The notes under the pieces: model-generated
Told to the model about the DNA's origin: nothing
The model's database searches: none
What the model saw: only the letters and a program-made list of their open reading frames with translations
Shown here: positions 1-8,597 of the stretch, one piece after another
How the letters are laid out: each line of letters opens with the position of its first letter
Position numbering within the stretch: position 1 is the first letter of the stretch
Assembly: GCA_002753335.1 (NCBI GenBank)
Contig: PEAD01000022.1
Coordinates: 1 to 51,457, forward strand
Source of the DNA: Nitrospirae bacterium MYbin3
Lineage (GTDB): Bacteria; Nitrospirota; Thermodesulfovibrionia; Thermodesulfovibrionales; Dissulfurispiraceae
Length of the DNA: 51,457 nucleotides
Direction: 5' to 3'
Translations under genes and position numbers: made by a program

Positions 1-2
1 TT

Positions 3-647
3 GCATCGCATATGAGGAACCGTGTTTGGCAGAGCAACATTTCACTTTGGGAAGATGTTATCTCCAAAAGTCCTAACAAGGCCAGAGGATATGATTTTTT
101 AGGAACTGCATATTATCAGCGTGAAATATATGACAGGGCGCTTTTAAATTTTGATGCTGCTTTAAAAATGAACCCTAACTTTTATATGGCATACAATAAC
201 AGAGGGTTGCTTTTGGCGCGGACAGGCAACTTGATAAACGCAGTAGCTGATTTTGAAAGAGCTTTAAAGCTAAATCCATTATTTGTCGCTGCATATTACA
301 ACAGGGCTTTTGTTTATTCTCAGCTCGGAAACAATGATATGTCGATTGCGGATTACACTAATGCGATTTCTCTCAGGCCGAATTTTGCGGATGCCTACAA
401 TAACCGGGGCAATGTGTATCTGTTGTCAGGCAACTATGACAAAGCGATTTTGGACTATACTGCTGCTATTAATCTAATGAGGATAACAGGACACGAATTT
501 GCCTTGGCCCACTATAACAGGGGATTAAGTTTTTACAATACAAAAAGATTTGATATGGCCGCGCCGGATTTTGATAAGGCCTGTAAATCAGGCATAAATG
601 AGGGTTGTTTTAAGTTAAGGGAGATTGCAATAAGGCTGTTAAGATAA
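3..647 (+). CDS. TPR-repeat protein, C-terminal part (5' end outside window)
   Basis: The reading frame is already open at the left edge, before the first ATG at 12, so this is probably the tail of a longer protein rather than a complete 211-residue one. The visible part is a string of about five tetratricopeptide repeats with the usual N-P-x-x-x-A-Y-N-N-R-G spacing. The opening stretch (RNRVWQSNISLWEDVISKSP) resembles the linker that follows the membrane part in large membrane-bound TPR proteins of bacteria; that family often has an N-terminal multi-spanning glycosyltransferase-like half. I infer that arrangement here from the linker only. The role is likely protein-protein scaffolding. Downstream lies only mobile-element debris, so it ends its transcription unit. 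Confidence 0.75.
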   Translation, partial: ASHMRNRVWQSNISLWEDVISKSPNKARGYDFLGTAYYQREIYDRALLNFDAALKMNPNFYMAYNNRGLLLARTGNLINAVADFERALKLNPLFVAAYYNRAFVYSQLGNNDMSIADYTNAISLRPNFADAYNNRGNVYLLSGNYDKAILDYTAAINLMRITGHEFALAHYNRGLSFYNTKRFDMAAPDFDKACKSGINEGCFKLREIAIRLLR

Positions 648-782
648 TTTAAAAAAATGTTGAAAGAATTACTAGAATTTGAGGCCACTGAAAAAACCTA
701 GCATTGAGATTGCATAGTAAAAAAGGAGCAATCTGGAAATGTGGAAGGGTAGATGATAAAGAAACACCAAAGCCACATTAAG

Positions 783-809
783 TGTAATCGCCAGGACTTA
801 ATCTGACAG
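783..809. repeat. Probable terminal inverted repeat of an IS481-type element
   Basis: The 27 bases just beyond the stop codon of the transposase remnant start with TGTAAT and end in ATCTGACAG. This is the general form of IS481-family ends as I remember them. No matching opposite end is visible in the window, consistent with a truncated element. Confidence 0.45.
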
Positions 810-813
810 CCCC

Positions 814-1020
814 TCAATTTTTAAGCCGCTGTCTGTAAAGTACAACGTCCAGCATTTTTTCTTTGGCCAAGGGCAACGAATCCTTAAAAGTCTGCATAGG
901 CGTTTTCCCATAGCAGTATTTGCCTGTGTGGGTTCGTTCCTCTTTATACTCATTCAACCACAGATCAAGGTCGCTCTGCAACTCTTCAAGTTTCTTTCTG
1001 CAATCGGGCTTTTTAAAATC
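814..1020 (-). pseudogene. C-terminal remnant of an IS481-family transposase
   Basis: Read on the minus strand, this stretch is open for 68 codons. It encodes the end of an integrase-core (DDE) transposase: a helix-rich segment (LEELQSDLDLWLNEY), then KEERTHTGKYCYGKTPMQTF, then a final KEKMLDVVLYRQRLKN and a TGA stop. The ERTHxGKYCYGKTPMQTF block is characteristic of IS481-type transposases. The catalytic D-D part is missing: upstream on the minus strand (above 1020) homology ends abruptly and no earlier exon is seen. The element is therefore dead. Confidence 0.8.
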
Positions 1021-1267
1021 TTATAAATGGTGTAAATTATTACTGGAACTATGCATGCTGAAAATCAAGGTTAATATGTCCAAGATTTCACTTGACTTGC
1101 GTGAGTCTGCACTAAAATTCAAAATTGGAGGATAGATGAACAATAACCATCAAGGTTGTTCATACAATGAGTCATTTCTCAGAAATACCAATTCACGGGA
1201 CCCTCGTTCCCCGGATCGGTAATGGCGTAGTAGTTTGCTTAAGCGATTCAAAGAACTGGGACAAAAG

Positions 1268-1534
1268 ATGTCGCTTGACCATCATAGCCAAGGGGTGCTG
1301 ATTGTAGCAACCCTGTTTTTCTTGGTAATCAGGGCTTGGTGGTCACTTCTTGGTCTAATTTTATATGGAATCATGCACTTCCAATATGGTGGAACAGGTA
1401 CATTTCAGCATCCGTATAGGAATGATAGCCAAGAAGCGACAATTGCTGACGCGGTCTATTTAGTCATTGGTTTTTTTGGTTTAGTCATTATGCTTTGGGG
1501 GATAGCAAGACGTATTGCGGAAGTATTTGCATAA
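1268..1534 (+). CDS. Small predicted membrane protein of unknown function
   Basis: An ORF of 88 codons from ATG 1268; an in-frame TTG at 1235 would add 11 residues. It has two hydrophobic segments, about residues 9-35 (VLIVATLFFLVIRAWWSLLG) and 65-80 (VYLVIGFFGLVIMLWGIA), joined by a polar loop with YGGTGTFQHPYRNDS. I do not recognise a family. There is no strong ribosome-binding site before either start, and it lies among mobile-element debris, so it may be a passenger gene or a decayed one. The hydrophobic pattern is the main reason to believe it is coding. Confidence 0.4.
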   Translation: MSLDHHSQGVLIVATLFFLVIRAWWSLLGLILYGIMHFQYGGTGTFQHPYRNDSQEATIADAVYLVIGFFGLVIMLWGIARRIAEVFA

Positions 1535-1558
1535 TCGAACAAAAAGGGTCAATAACGC

Positions 1559-1655
1559 CCCGTGGTCTTGCCACGGGAACCGTGCGCAGTCGGGGGTGCA
1601 GGGCGTCGGAGCAAAGCGAAGACCCTTGCCGACCCACAGGGTCAACGCCCTGTGG
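1559..1655. repeat. Pair of GC-rich hairpins (REP/MITE-like)
   Basis: Two perfect hairpins stand out in otherwise AT-richer DNA: CCCGTGG (1559-1565) pairs with CCACGGG (1571-1577) around a 5-base loop, and CCACAGGG (1634-1641) pairs with CCCTGTGG (1648-1655) around a 6-base loop. Between and after them are related short words (GAGCAAAGCGAAG and GCGAGCGAAGCGAG). The first hairpin begins 24 bases after the stop codon of the small membrane-protein ORF. It could be a repetitive extragenic palindrome, a small non-autonomous element or a terminator; there is no clear U-run. Confidence 0.45.
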
Positions 1656-1870
1656 TGTCGCCAGCGAGCGAAGCGAGTTTATTTACATCAAGAAATTCGG
1701 CATAGATGCGCGCAAATTTGACCCGCCCCACATCAGTGTACCGCACTCAGGTTAGCATTTGAGCGGTTTGATGTCCTACCAGAACAATGGTCCAAATTGA
1801 AGTTGATAATTTTGTAAAAATTGACTGAAAGTTTTTAGCGAAAGTCCTTATTTTTTGTTGGAAGCAGATT

Positions 1871-2587
1871 GTGCGGATTAGTAGAGTATGCCGTGTAAAA
1901 CGTATGACTAGTCGGTTGAAGTCCGACCGTGGGAGTTCGGTAGCTCACCCACGTAGCTTGAGAAAGGTGCAAGGGGTAACCTGAAGCGCTAAGTTTTCTG
2001 ACAAAGGCTTCTATAAGGGAGTCGAGCAAACCTGTGGGTCGCAGCGAGAGCGAACCTAGATGTAGCCTCGAAACGTAAAATGGAGTTGTCGACCCTGTTC
2101 TACAAAGGGGAAGACCGCCGCATCTATCCTGACCATAACTACCGTAACCGATAGATGGACTTCCGGGGTATCAGGGGTGACACTCAGGGGCAGCCATACG
2201 ACAATGAACACGGGAGACCCTTGTCGATGCTGTGAGAGCAGCAACTGGTGGATATAAGAAAACGAAGTTTCACTAGGTCTGCAAGGGAGTCGGATTTGCC
2301 CATAGTACCGATATAATCCCAAAAGGACAACATAACCTCGGGAGAGGGAAGGGGCAATACCTTCATCATGCTTCTGAAAGAGAGACGGAAAGGAGATTGC
2401 GGTAACGCTATAAACTCCAAATGATTCCGAGATTTCTGGTGGGAGATATGCCAGAAGGCCAAGCGATAGCGAATGCCCCTGGAAGAAGATGATTGGAAAG
2501 CCGTATTCGGGAAAACTGAACGTACGGTTTGATGAGGGGGAACTGGAGATAGAGCATATTAGCCACTACGCCAGTTCTCTACTCTAC
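1871..2587 (+). mobile_element. Group II intron lacking its intron-encoded protein
   Basis: The 5' end reads GTGCG, the group II consensus. Near the 3' end is a recognisable domain V (about 2498-2530): AGC triad, CCGTA/TACGG stem with a two-base CG bulge, and a TTCGG/CTGAA upper stem. It is followed by a domain VI-like stem (GAACTGG 2540-2546 with CCAGTTC 2571-2577), an unpaired A at about 2581 and a 3' end in CTAC. The whole ribozyme is only about 717 bases. Where domain IV should carry a reverse transcriptase/maturase of some 400-600 codons, there is only a short relic: the frame at about 2288-2317 reads ESDLPIVPI then stop, like the start of such proteins. The domain V loop (GAAAA) has one base more than the usual GNRA tetraloop. 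It cannot move on its own; splicing would need a maturase in trans. Confidence 0.78.
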
Positions 2588-3014
2588 AGGCATTCGCATC
2601 CAATCAGCAGGAGCCTGAACTCTATCCTTTCCGCTGATAATCAATCAATATTTCTACCAAAAATTTCTAAAGGAAGTTTGGGCCGCAAAATCTTAATCGC
2701 TGAAAGACCGGTGCCGATATTTTCCAGAGACTATAAATATTGAAAAGAAATATTGATAGACAGTCACAACCTCACCGTTGCAAACTTCTGAGTTATTTTT
2801 TTGCTCATCTTATAACCCATTATAATTGAGTGATGATTACCCTCTATATTATGGAATATTGGGCATTTTTTAGGCCCTGAATTTTGCAATTATCTCCAAA
2901 CAACTTTATTTAAACTTTGAAAAATAAAGATTTTCATAACATATTGTTTTTATGTATAAATTAAATAATTACTACTATACAACTTTATTTTAAATGCACA
3001 TTTGGATGCTTCAT
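2588..3014. other. AT-rich intergenic stretch, no gene seen
   Basis: Between the intron and the purL stop codon I find no convincing ORF on either strand. The words ACAACTTTATTT appear twice (about 2898 and 2979), followed by runs of A and T. A weak GGGC/GCCC hairpin near 2860-2876 might end purL transcription but has short arms. Confidence 0.5.
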
Positions 3015-6000
3015 TCATTTGCTGTCACACCATTCGCGCGCATTTTGGAAAATTTTAAGCCATGGCGATGCTTTAAGGTTAGATTTCATATCTTCCGGCA
3101 TCCAGCCCCACTGCCATTTAAGAGCAACCCTTTCCGGGTGTGGCATCATTGCAAGATGTCTGCCGTCGGGGCTGCATAATCCGGCGATGCCGAGCGGCGA
3201 GCCGTTAGGATTGAATGGATACTTTTCTGTGACCTCTCCATTGTCGTCAACATATCTGATAGGCGCGAGCTTTTTTGATCTGACTTCATTTAGTATGGTT
3301 TTGTCCGGGAAGTGAGCGCGGCCTTCACCGTGCGCTGTCCATATTCCAAGAGTAGAGCCTTCCATGCCATGCAGCATAATCGAAGGGCTTTCGAGGATTT
3401 TTATTGTTGAAAATCTTGATTCGAACCTGCCTGACTTATTATGTATAAATCTGGGCTGCGACTTGCCGGCAATTCCTTGCCAAGGAACCCATCCGAGCAG
3501 CGCCGCAAGCTGGCAGCCGTTGCAAACACCCAGGCTGAAGGTGTCTGTTCTTTGATAAAACTTATGGAACTGTTCGTACAGCTTGTTGTTAAATCGTATT
3601 GTGCCTGCCCATCCTTTTGCCGAATCAAAAACATCGGCGTAACTAAACCCGCCTACAAATACAACACCTTTGAAGTCGTTAAGTGAAGCGTGTTCTTCTA
3701 TAAGATCGGTCATCGTAACATCCCATGAATCAAAGCCGGCCATGAAAAATGATGACGACATTTCCCTGTCACCGTTGCTGCCCTCTTCCCTGATTATCGC
3801 CACAGCTGGCTTTGTTTTTTTCTTGATGATTACCTCTGGAGTTTGTTCGGGCTCGAAGGTGACAACGTAATCAGGGCCTTTCCGGTCGTAATTTATCTCC
3901 TTCTCTTCAAGGACGCATTCCGGATTTGCCTGAAGCATTTCTAGATGATAGCTTGTCTCCTCCCATAATGCCCTGAGTCGGCGCATATCTTCATCCAAAA
4001 CAACTTCATCGTTTATGCTGAGTACAATCCTCTTTTGTTGAATAGTGTGGCCTATAATTGTGAAGGGCACAAATAGCTTGTCAAAGGCAGCCATGACATC
4101 GCTTTCCTTTTCGGTTTCGTACTCTATTACAAGACCGAGCTCTTCAGCAAAAAGCATGCGTATTGTGTCTTGCATGTTGATAATTTTCTTAGTGTATGAA
4201 AGCTCAATTTCGATACCGCAGTTGCCGGCAAAAGCCATTTCGAGCAATGTCGTAACAAGACCGCCGTCGCTCCTGTCATGTCCTGCAAGTATAAGATCCT
4301 GATCGATTAAATACTGAACAACATTGAAGGCATCCTTCAACTGCTGCGGGCTGTCCACATCAGGGCAATCATCTCCGACCTGTTTGTAGCAGTGGGCCAA
4401 AGAAGAGCCTCCGAGCCTGTTTTTTCCATTGCCTAAATCAACGTATATAAGGCTGCTTTTCCCGGGCATCTTTATATCAGGAGTCACAACTTTGGTTATG
4501 TCCGGACAGGAGGCGTATGCCGAAATCACGAGTGTTCCGGGGGATTTTACCGTTTCTGCATCGTCTGCGCCGTGTGCAACTTTCGCCGCCATAGAGAGGC
4601 TGTCTTTACCTCCATCAACCGCGATGCCCAGCTCGATCATCAAATCTTTCATAGATACTGCGGCATCATAGAGCTTTGCTCCCTCTCCCGGGAGCTTTGG
4701 CGCCCACATCCAGTTTCCGGAACATTTTATATCTCTCAGCGCTGTTATTCTCGCCCATACAATATTGGTCAAAGCCTCGCCAACACTCATCCTTGCCATA
4801 GCCGACGGGTCTATCAATCCCTTTATAGGCTGTTCGCCTATTGATATTGCCGCACCAGTATAAGCTTTGTCCGCAATAAAATGGCTTTGCGAAATCACCG
4901 CAACATTAGAAAGCGAAAGCTGAAGAGGACCTACGCACTGCTGTCTTGCGATAAGGCCAGTAACCGAGCGGTCCACTTTGTTGGTAAGAAATCTTTTTGA
5001 GCCAACAGATACCAGTTTTAACACTCTTTCTAGTGCGTCCATGATGGTTATATTGTCGGGTAGGTGCAGAGGCTGTATGTGGACAAACACTCTTTCGAGG
5101 TTGAATGTTTTTCTCGGCATCTCGCCGAGCACCTGATCAAGGTTAAGATTTACCGGGATTGAACTGTCTTCTTCATCAAAAAGAGTGATGTTTCCGTCTC
5201 CGGTTATTTTTCCTATAACAGCCACCGGAACCTTTTCTCTTGAACAAAGATCCTTGAACGCCCTTGCCTTGCTTTCATGGATCAAAAGCGCATCCTGTTC
5301 CTGATATTCGGCGCCCCAGATTTCAAGCACAGACAGTGTGTTATCGCCTATGATTATTTTTCTTATCTCGATTCTTCCGCCCGCAGGATAAATAATTTCT
5401 TTTACCACATTGCAGTTTCCGCCGGCGCCCTGATCATGAATACTGATGATAGGGTTGCTGTCGCCAAGTTCTACGCAGGTTCTTATGACCCTGTTGACCT
5501 TCTGCTCCATTTCTCGGTCGCCGCGCTGCACCGCATTGAAATCGAGCTCTTCGACATTCTCTCCCTGTATCATGCTTGATGCAGCGCCTCCGCCCATGCC
5601 TATCCTGTAGGCAGGACCTCCTATCTTGACCACCGCCATTCCTTTTTCTGGTTCGTTTTTAGCGATATGTCTGGCATCTATCTGCCCAACGCCGCCGGTG
5701 AACATTATAGGCTTCAGCCATTCACTGCGCTCTCCATCAGGAAGCCTCAGCCCGAAGGAGCGTGTGAAACCCTGAATAAGCGGCTCCCCGAATTTATTTC
5801 CGTAATCAGAGGCCCCATTGCTTGCATCTATAAGTATTTGAAGAGGAAGCGCCAAATTTTTCGGATACATAAGCGAGCCGTGCTCCCACTGCAGTGGGTA
5901 GTTGGGGAGAAATAGATTGCCTACGCAATACGCAGCGGTGCCGGCAACAACGAGAGAGCCTTTTCCTGTGGCATGAACATCTCTTATTCTCCCTCCGGTG

Positions 6001-6986
6001 CCTGTTTCGGCGCCAGGAAACGGAGCTATGCCTGACGGAAAATTATGCGTCTCGGCCGTAAATATCAGGTGATAGTTTAAATCGGTTTTCTTGAAATGCG
6101 ACGGCCCTCTTGGGTTTGATGGAATTATGGTGCTAATCTTAAAGCCTTTAATGGCGCTGGAATTATCTTTGAACGCGATGATGCTGTTGCCCGGATTGCG
6201 TCTGTGGGGTTCTTTGACTATCTGCATAAGGCTGCCGGAAGCTTCTTTGCCGTCTATAAACAGCCTGCCGCTGAAAAACCAGTGGCGTGAATGCTCGCTG
6301 TTGGACTGGCTGAGGTCGAAGCATTCCACATTGGTTGGATTCCTTCCGAGCTCTTTTGTAAAAAGATGGAAATAATAGTCTATATCCCAATCATCGAGGC
6401 CGAGCCCCATTTTTTTATTAATGCTTATAAGGGCAGACTTGCCCTCTTCTATAACAGGAATGTTGAATACTCGTTCAGGCTTTATGCCGGTTTCGAATGT
6501 TGTGATGGGTTCGGGATATTCGCATTCGGTCATCCTGTCATGCACTAAGGCAAGAAACTCAGTCCTTTGGATTTTTATATCCTGAGGGAGGATGACCCTG
6601 TATCTGCGCGAGCGCTCAATGCGCTTTATTTTTTTCAATCCGCAGGCATGGCAAATGGATACCGCATTAGTTGACCAAGCCGTAGAAAAGTTCATTCTCG
6701 GGCCTACTTCGAAAAGCTCAGTCTTATGTCCTTTAGGGGCTTTTTTGCCGAAAAGGCTGTTTTCCGAAAAGCTTTCTGGTTCGAAGGTTTCTGAAAGCAG
6801 CCAGCGCAGGGTTTCTGTTTCTGAATCGCTGAGCGCAGCCGAAACCTCTGCATTAAAACAGTATTCACTTTCTATTTCCTGAACTTCTATTCCGGTGCGC
6901 TCTTTCAACGCTTTTGCCAGAATGTTTTTCTTATAGTCCGAAAGTGCTGGCGCACGATAAAAACGAATAATTTTGCTTTGAGGCAT
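3015..6986 (-). CDS. purL: Phosphoribosylformylglycinamidine synthase, long single-chain form
   Basis: This 1323-residue enzyme converts FGAR, ATP and glutamine to FGAM in de novo purine synthesis, in the cytoplasm. The length and order match the large form that fuses PurS-like, PurL and PurQ parts. An N-terminal domain comes first, then the conserved LSQSNSEHSRHWFFSG block near residue 225. Two AIRS-type halves follow (GGGAASSMIQG and the DGGKDSLSM block), and last a class I glutamine amidotransferase domain. In that domain the nucleophile is C1155 (GVCNGCQLAALLG), with H1283 and E1285 in MMPHPERV. The ATG at 6986 is preceded by AAGGAG at a good distance. It is transcribed alone, divergently from the polysaccharide genes at 7.1 kb. 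No purine-box sequence or riboswitch could be recognised upstream. Confidence 0.97.
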   Translation of the reverse strand: MPQSKIIRFYRAPALSDYKKNILAKALKERTGIEVQEIESEYCFNAEVSAALSDSETETLRWLLSETFEPESFSENSLFGKKAPKGHKTELFEVGPRMNFSTAWSTNAVSICHACGLKKIKRIERSRRYRVILPQDIKIQRTEFLALVHDRMTECEYPEPITTFETGIKPERVFNIPVIEEGKSALISINKKMGLGLDDWDIDYYFHLFTKELGRNPTNVECFDLSQSNSEHSRHWFFSGRLFIDGKEASGSLMQIVKEPHRRNPGNSIIAFKDNSSAIKGFKISTIIPSNPRGPSHFKKTDLNYHLIFTAETHNFPSGIAPFPGAETGTGGRIRDVHATGKGSLVVAGTAAYCVGNLFLPNYPLQWEHGSLMYPKNLALPLQILIDASNGASDYGNKFGEPLIQGFTRSFGLRLPDGERSEWLKPIMFTGGVGQIDARHIAKNEPEKGMAVVKIGGPAYRIGMGGGAASSMIQGENVEELDFNAVQRGDREMEQKVNRVIRTCVELGDSNPIISIHDQGAGGNCNVVKEIIYPAGGRIEIRKIIIGDNTLSVLEIWGAEYQEQDALLIHESKARAFKDLCSREKVPVAVIGKITGDGNITLFDEEDSSIPVNLNLDQVLGEMPRKTFNLERVFVHIQPLHLPDNITIMDALERVLKLVSVGSKRFLTNKVDRSVTGLIARQQCVGPLQLSLSNVAVISQSHFIADKAYTGAAISIGEQPIKGLIDPSAMARMSVGEALTNIVWARITALRDIKCSGNWMWAPKLPGEGAKLYDAAVSMKDLMIELGIAVDGGKDSLSMAAKVAHGADDAETVKSPGTLVISAYASCPDITKVVTPDIKMPGKSSLIYVDLGNGKNRLGGSSLAHCYKQVGDDCPDVDSPQQLKDAFNVVQYLIDQDLILAGHDRSDGGLVTTLLEMAFAGNCGIEIELSYTKKIINMQDTIRMLFAEELGLVIEYETEKESDVMAAFDKLFVPFTIIGHTIQQKRIVLSINDEVVLDEDMRRLRALWEETSYHLEMLQANPECVLEEKEINYDRKGPDYVVTFEPEQTPEVIIKKKTKPAVAIIREEGSNGDREMSSSFFMAGFDSWDVTMTDLIEEHASLNDFKGVVFVGGFSYADVFDSAKGWAGTIRFNNKLYEQFHKFYQRTDTFSLGVCNGCQLAALLGWVPWQGIAGKSQPRFIHNKSGRFESRFSTIKILESPSIMLHGMEGSTLGIWTAHGEGRAHFPDKTILNEVRSKKLAPIRYVDDNGEVTEKYPFNPNGSPLGIAGLCSPDGRHLAMMPHPERVALKWQWGWMPEDMKSNLKASPWLKIFQNAREWCDSK

Positions 6987-7187
6987 TGTTGAGGTTCTCC
7001 TTGAGTTTGCGTAAGAGTTCTATAATTTTACCACATCGGCTGGGTTGTGGTGGCGGTTGAGATATGACATAGACATTTCCAGGCAGACAGCAATGCTCTT
7101 TCCCCATTCTTATTTCAATAAATCAATCTTTGTTTTTGCCGAGAAATGGTCATTTTTTTGTTTGTTGAATGTTGTATCATTAAGTTT

Positions 7188-8597
7188 ATGGAAAAACGGT
7201 TTGTAATATTTCCATTTGGTGTGATAGAAGGATTGCTTTTTGTTGCGGTAGCGTTGTTGTCGAGTTTATTGCTTGCAGGGCCTTATTATATGTTTGCTAT
7301 TGTTCCGGCGCTTATACCTCTTGCATTGTATTTCTTCAGCAGATTCCCTAATATCGCATATTTCATAGTTGTTTTTATGATCCCGCTTGGGGCATTTAGG
7401 GCCCTCGGAGGCGGTGATACTAAGCTTTTAAATATATCGTGGCTGCTCGGTTTATTCTTGATGGGATTTTTGTTTTATAAGGTTATTATCGGGAAGGAGC
7501 CTGTTGCAAGCCTTAAATCCAACCTTTGGCCGCTTATAGGGATTTATTTTGTAGTAAACATAATTTCTGCCTTTATGTCTTCGTTTCCAGAAACCTCTTT
7601 TGACAATATTCGTCTTTCGGTGGTTGCGTATATTTTTGTACTTTTGAGCGTTTATTTTGCATCTTCCGAAAAGGCATATGTAAGAAATATTCCACTTATA
7701 CTTATAGCGAGCATAACCTTAAACTCTTTTCTCGGAGTTATAGGAAATCTTTTTAACATCGAGATGTTTGCAATAGAACATGCTAAATTTACGCGTAGTC
7801 GCGGCGGCACTATTGATCCAAACAACTTCTCTCTTATGGCTATATTCAGTTTGCCGTTGATAGTGAATGGTTTATCTTTCTGGAAAGGCCGTTTGATAAA
7901 AGTTTTTCTTATAGGCGCGTTTATCACTAACATTCTAGGTATTGTTTTTACTTTTTCAAGAGGCGGAGCAATGATGATGTTTTTTGTTGTAGGAGCTCTT
8001 TTTATAAATTATATTCGCAAGCTGCCTTCGAGAAAAATCGGGGTTGCTATAGCCATGATCGGGCTGATTTCATCGATTGTGATTGCCGTAATTCCACCGT
8101 CATTTTGGGAACGGCAGCAAACGCTCTTTGCCGAGAAGAAGGATTCCTCGCTCGGAAGAAGGACTTCATATATTTATGTGGCTGCCGATGCAATAAAAGA
8201 AAATCCTATTCTTGGCTCCGGCCCGGGCTCTTTTAGAGACATATTCTCCGAATCGGATTACGCTGAGATGTATCACCGCGAAGGAGACACTAAAAGGCGT
8301 TTTGCGCATAATACATATCTTGAAGTTTTGGTGGGAACAGGAATAGTCGGAGGTGCGATGTTTTTGTGGATTCTACAGCGGGCTATCAGAAATTTCATTG
8401 AAGCGATGAAGAATTTTGATATTGCAGGACGTTACGAAATATCGGCAGCAACAAAAGCATATCTTTTTTCTTTTGGCACGCTTCTTTTGTACCTGATGAT
8501 TTTCAGCGAAATGTACCACAAATATTTTCTTTTGTCACTTGCGTTATCTCAGGCTGCGCTTAATATTTCAAGGGATAAGGCAGTTTCCGGCAAATGA
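7188..8597 (+). CDS. O-antigen ligase/polymerase-like membrane protein
   Basis: A very hydrophobic protein with roughly ten or more membrane segments and a long periplasmic-type loop, of the Wzy/WaaL superfamily. Family marks include FTFSRGG about halfway, the soluble loop SLGRRTSYIYVAADAIKENP, and the block RFAHNTYLEVLVGTGIVGG. Members join undecaprenyl-linked glycan to lipid A core (WaaL), polymerise repeat units (Wzy), or glycosylate proteins; sequence alone does not separate these. Start choice is uncertain: ATG 7188 (MEKRF) or the earlier ATG 7146, neither with a clear ribosome-binding site. The stop overlaps the start of the next gene by four bases (ATGA), so the two are probably translationally coupled. 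Confidence 0.85.
   Translation: MEKRFVIFPFGVIEGLLFVAVALLSSLLLAGPYYMFAIVPALIPLALYFFSRFPNIAYFIVVFMIPLGAFRALGGGDTKLLNISWLLGLFLMGFLFYKVIIGKEPVASLKSNLWPLIGIYFVVNIISAFMSSFPETSFDNIRLSVVAYIFVLLSVYFASSEKAYVRNIPLILIASITLNSFLGVIGNLFNIEMFAIEHAKFTRSRGGTIDPNNFSLMAIFSLPLIVNGLSFWKGRLIKVFLIGAFITNILGIVFTFSRGGAMMMFFVVGALFINYIRKLPSRKIGVAIAMIGLISSIVIAVIPPSFWERQQTLFAEKKDSSLGRRTSYIYVAADAIKENPILGSGPGSFRDIFSESDYAEMYHREGDTKRRFAHNTYLEVLVGTGIVGGAMFLWILQRAIRNFIEAMKNFDIAGRYEISAATKAYLFSFGTLLLYLMIFSEMYHKYFLLSLALSQAALNISRDKAVSGK

Noticed and set aside
1136..1222. 28-codon ORF with GGAGG upstream
   Set aside because: Ribosome-binding site is only four bases away and the peptide has no recognisable feature. Too short to support without conservation.
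1495..1755. Plus-strand ORFs across the twin hairpins
   Set aside because: Two competing frames both read through the GC-rich hairpins; compositions are Arg- and Cys-rich noise.
1835..2462. Minus-strand ORFs across the group II intron
   Set aside because: They overlap conserved ribozyme structure and have no recognisable protein features.
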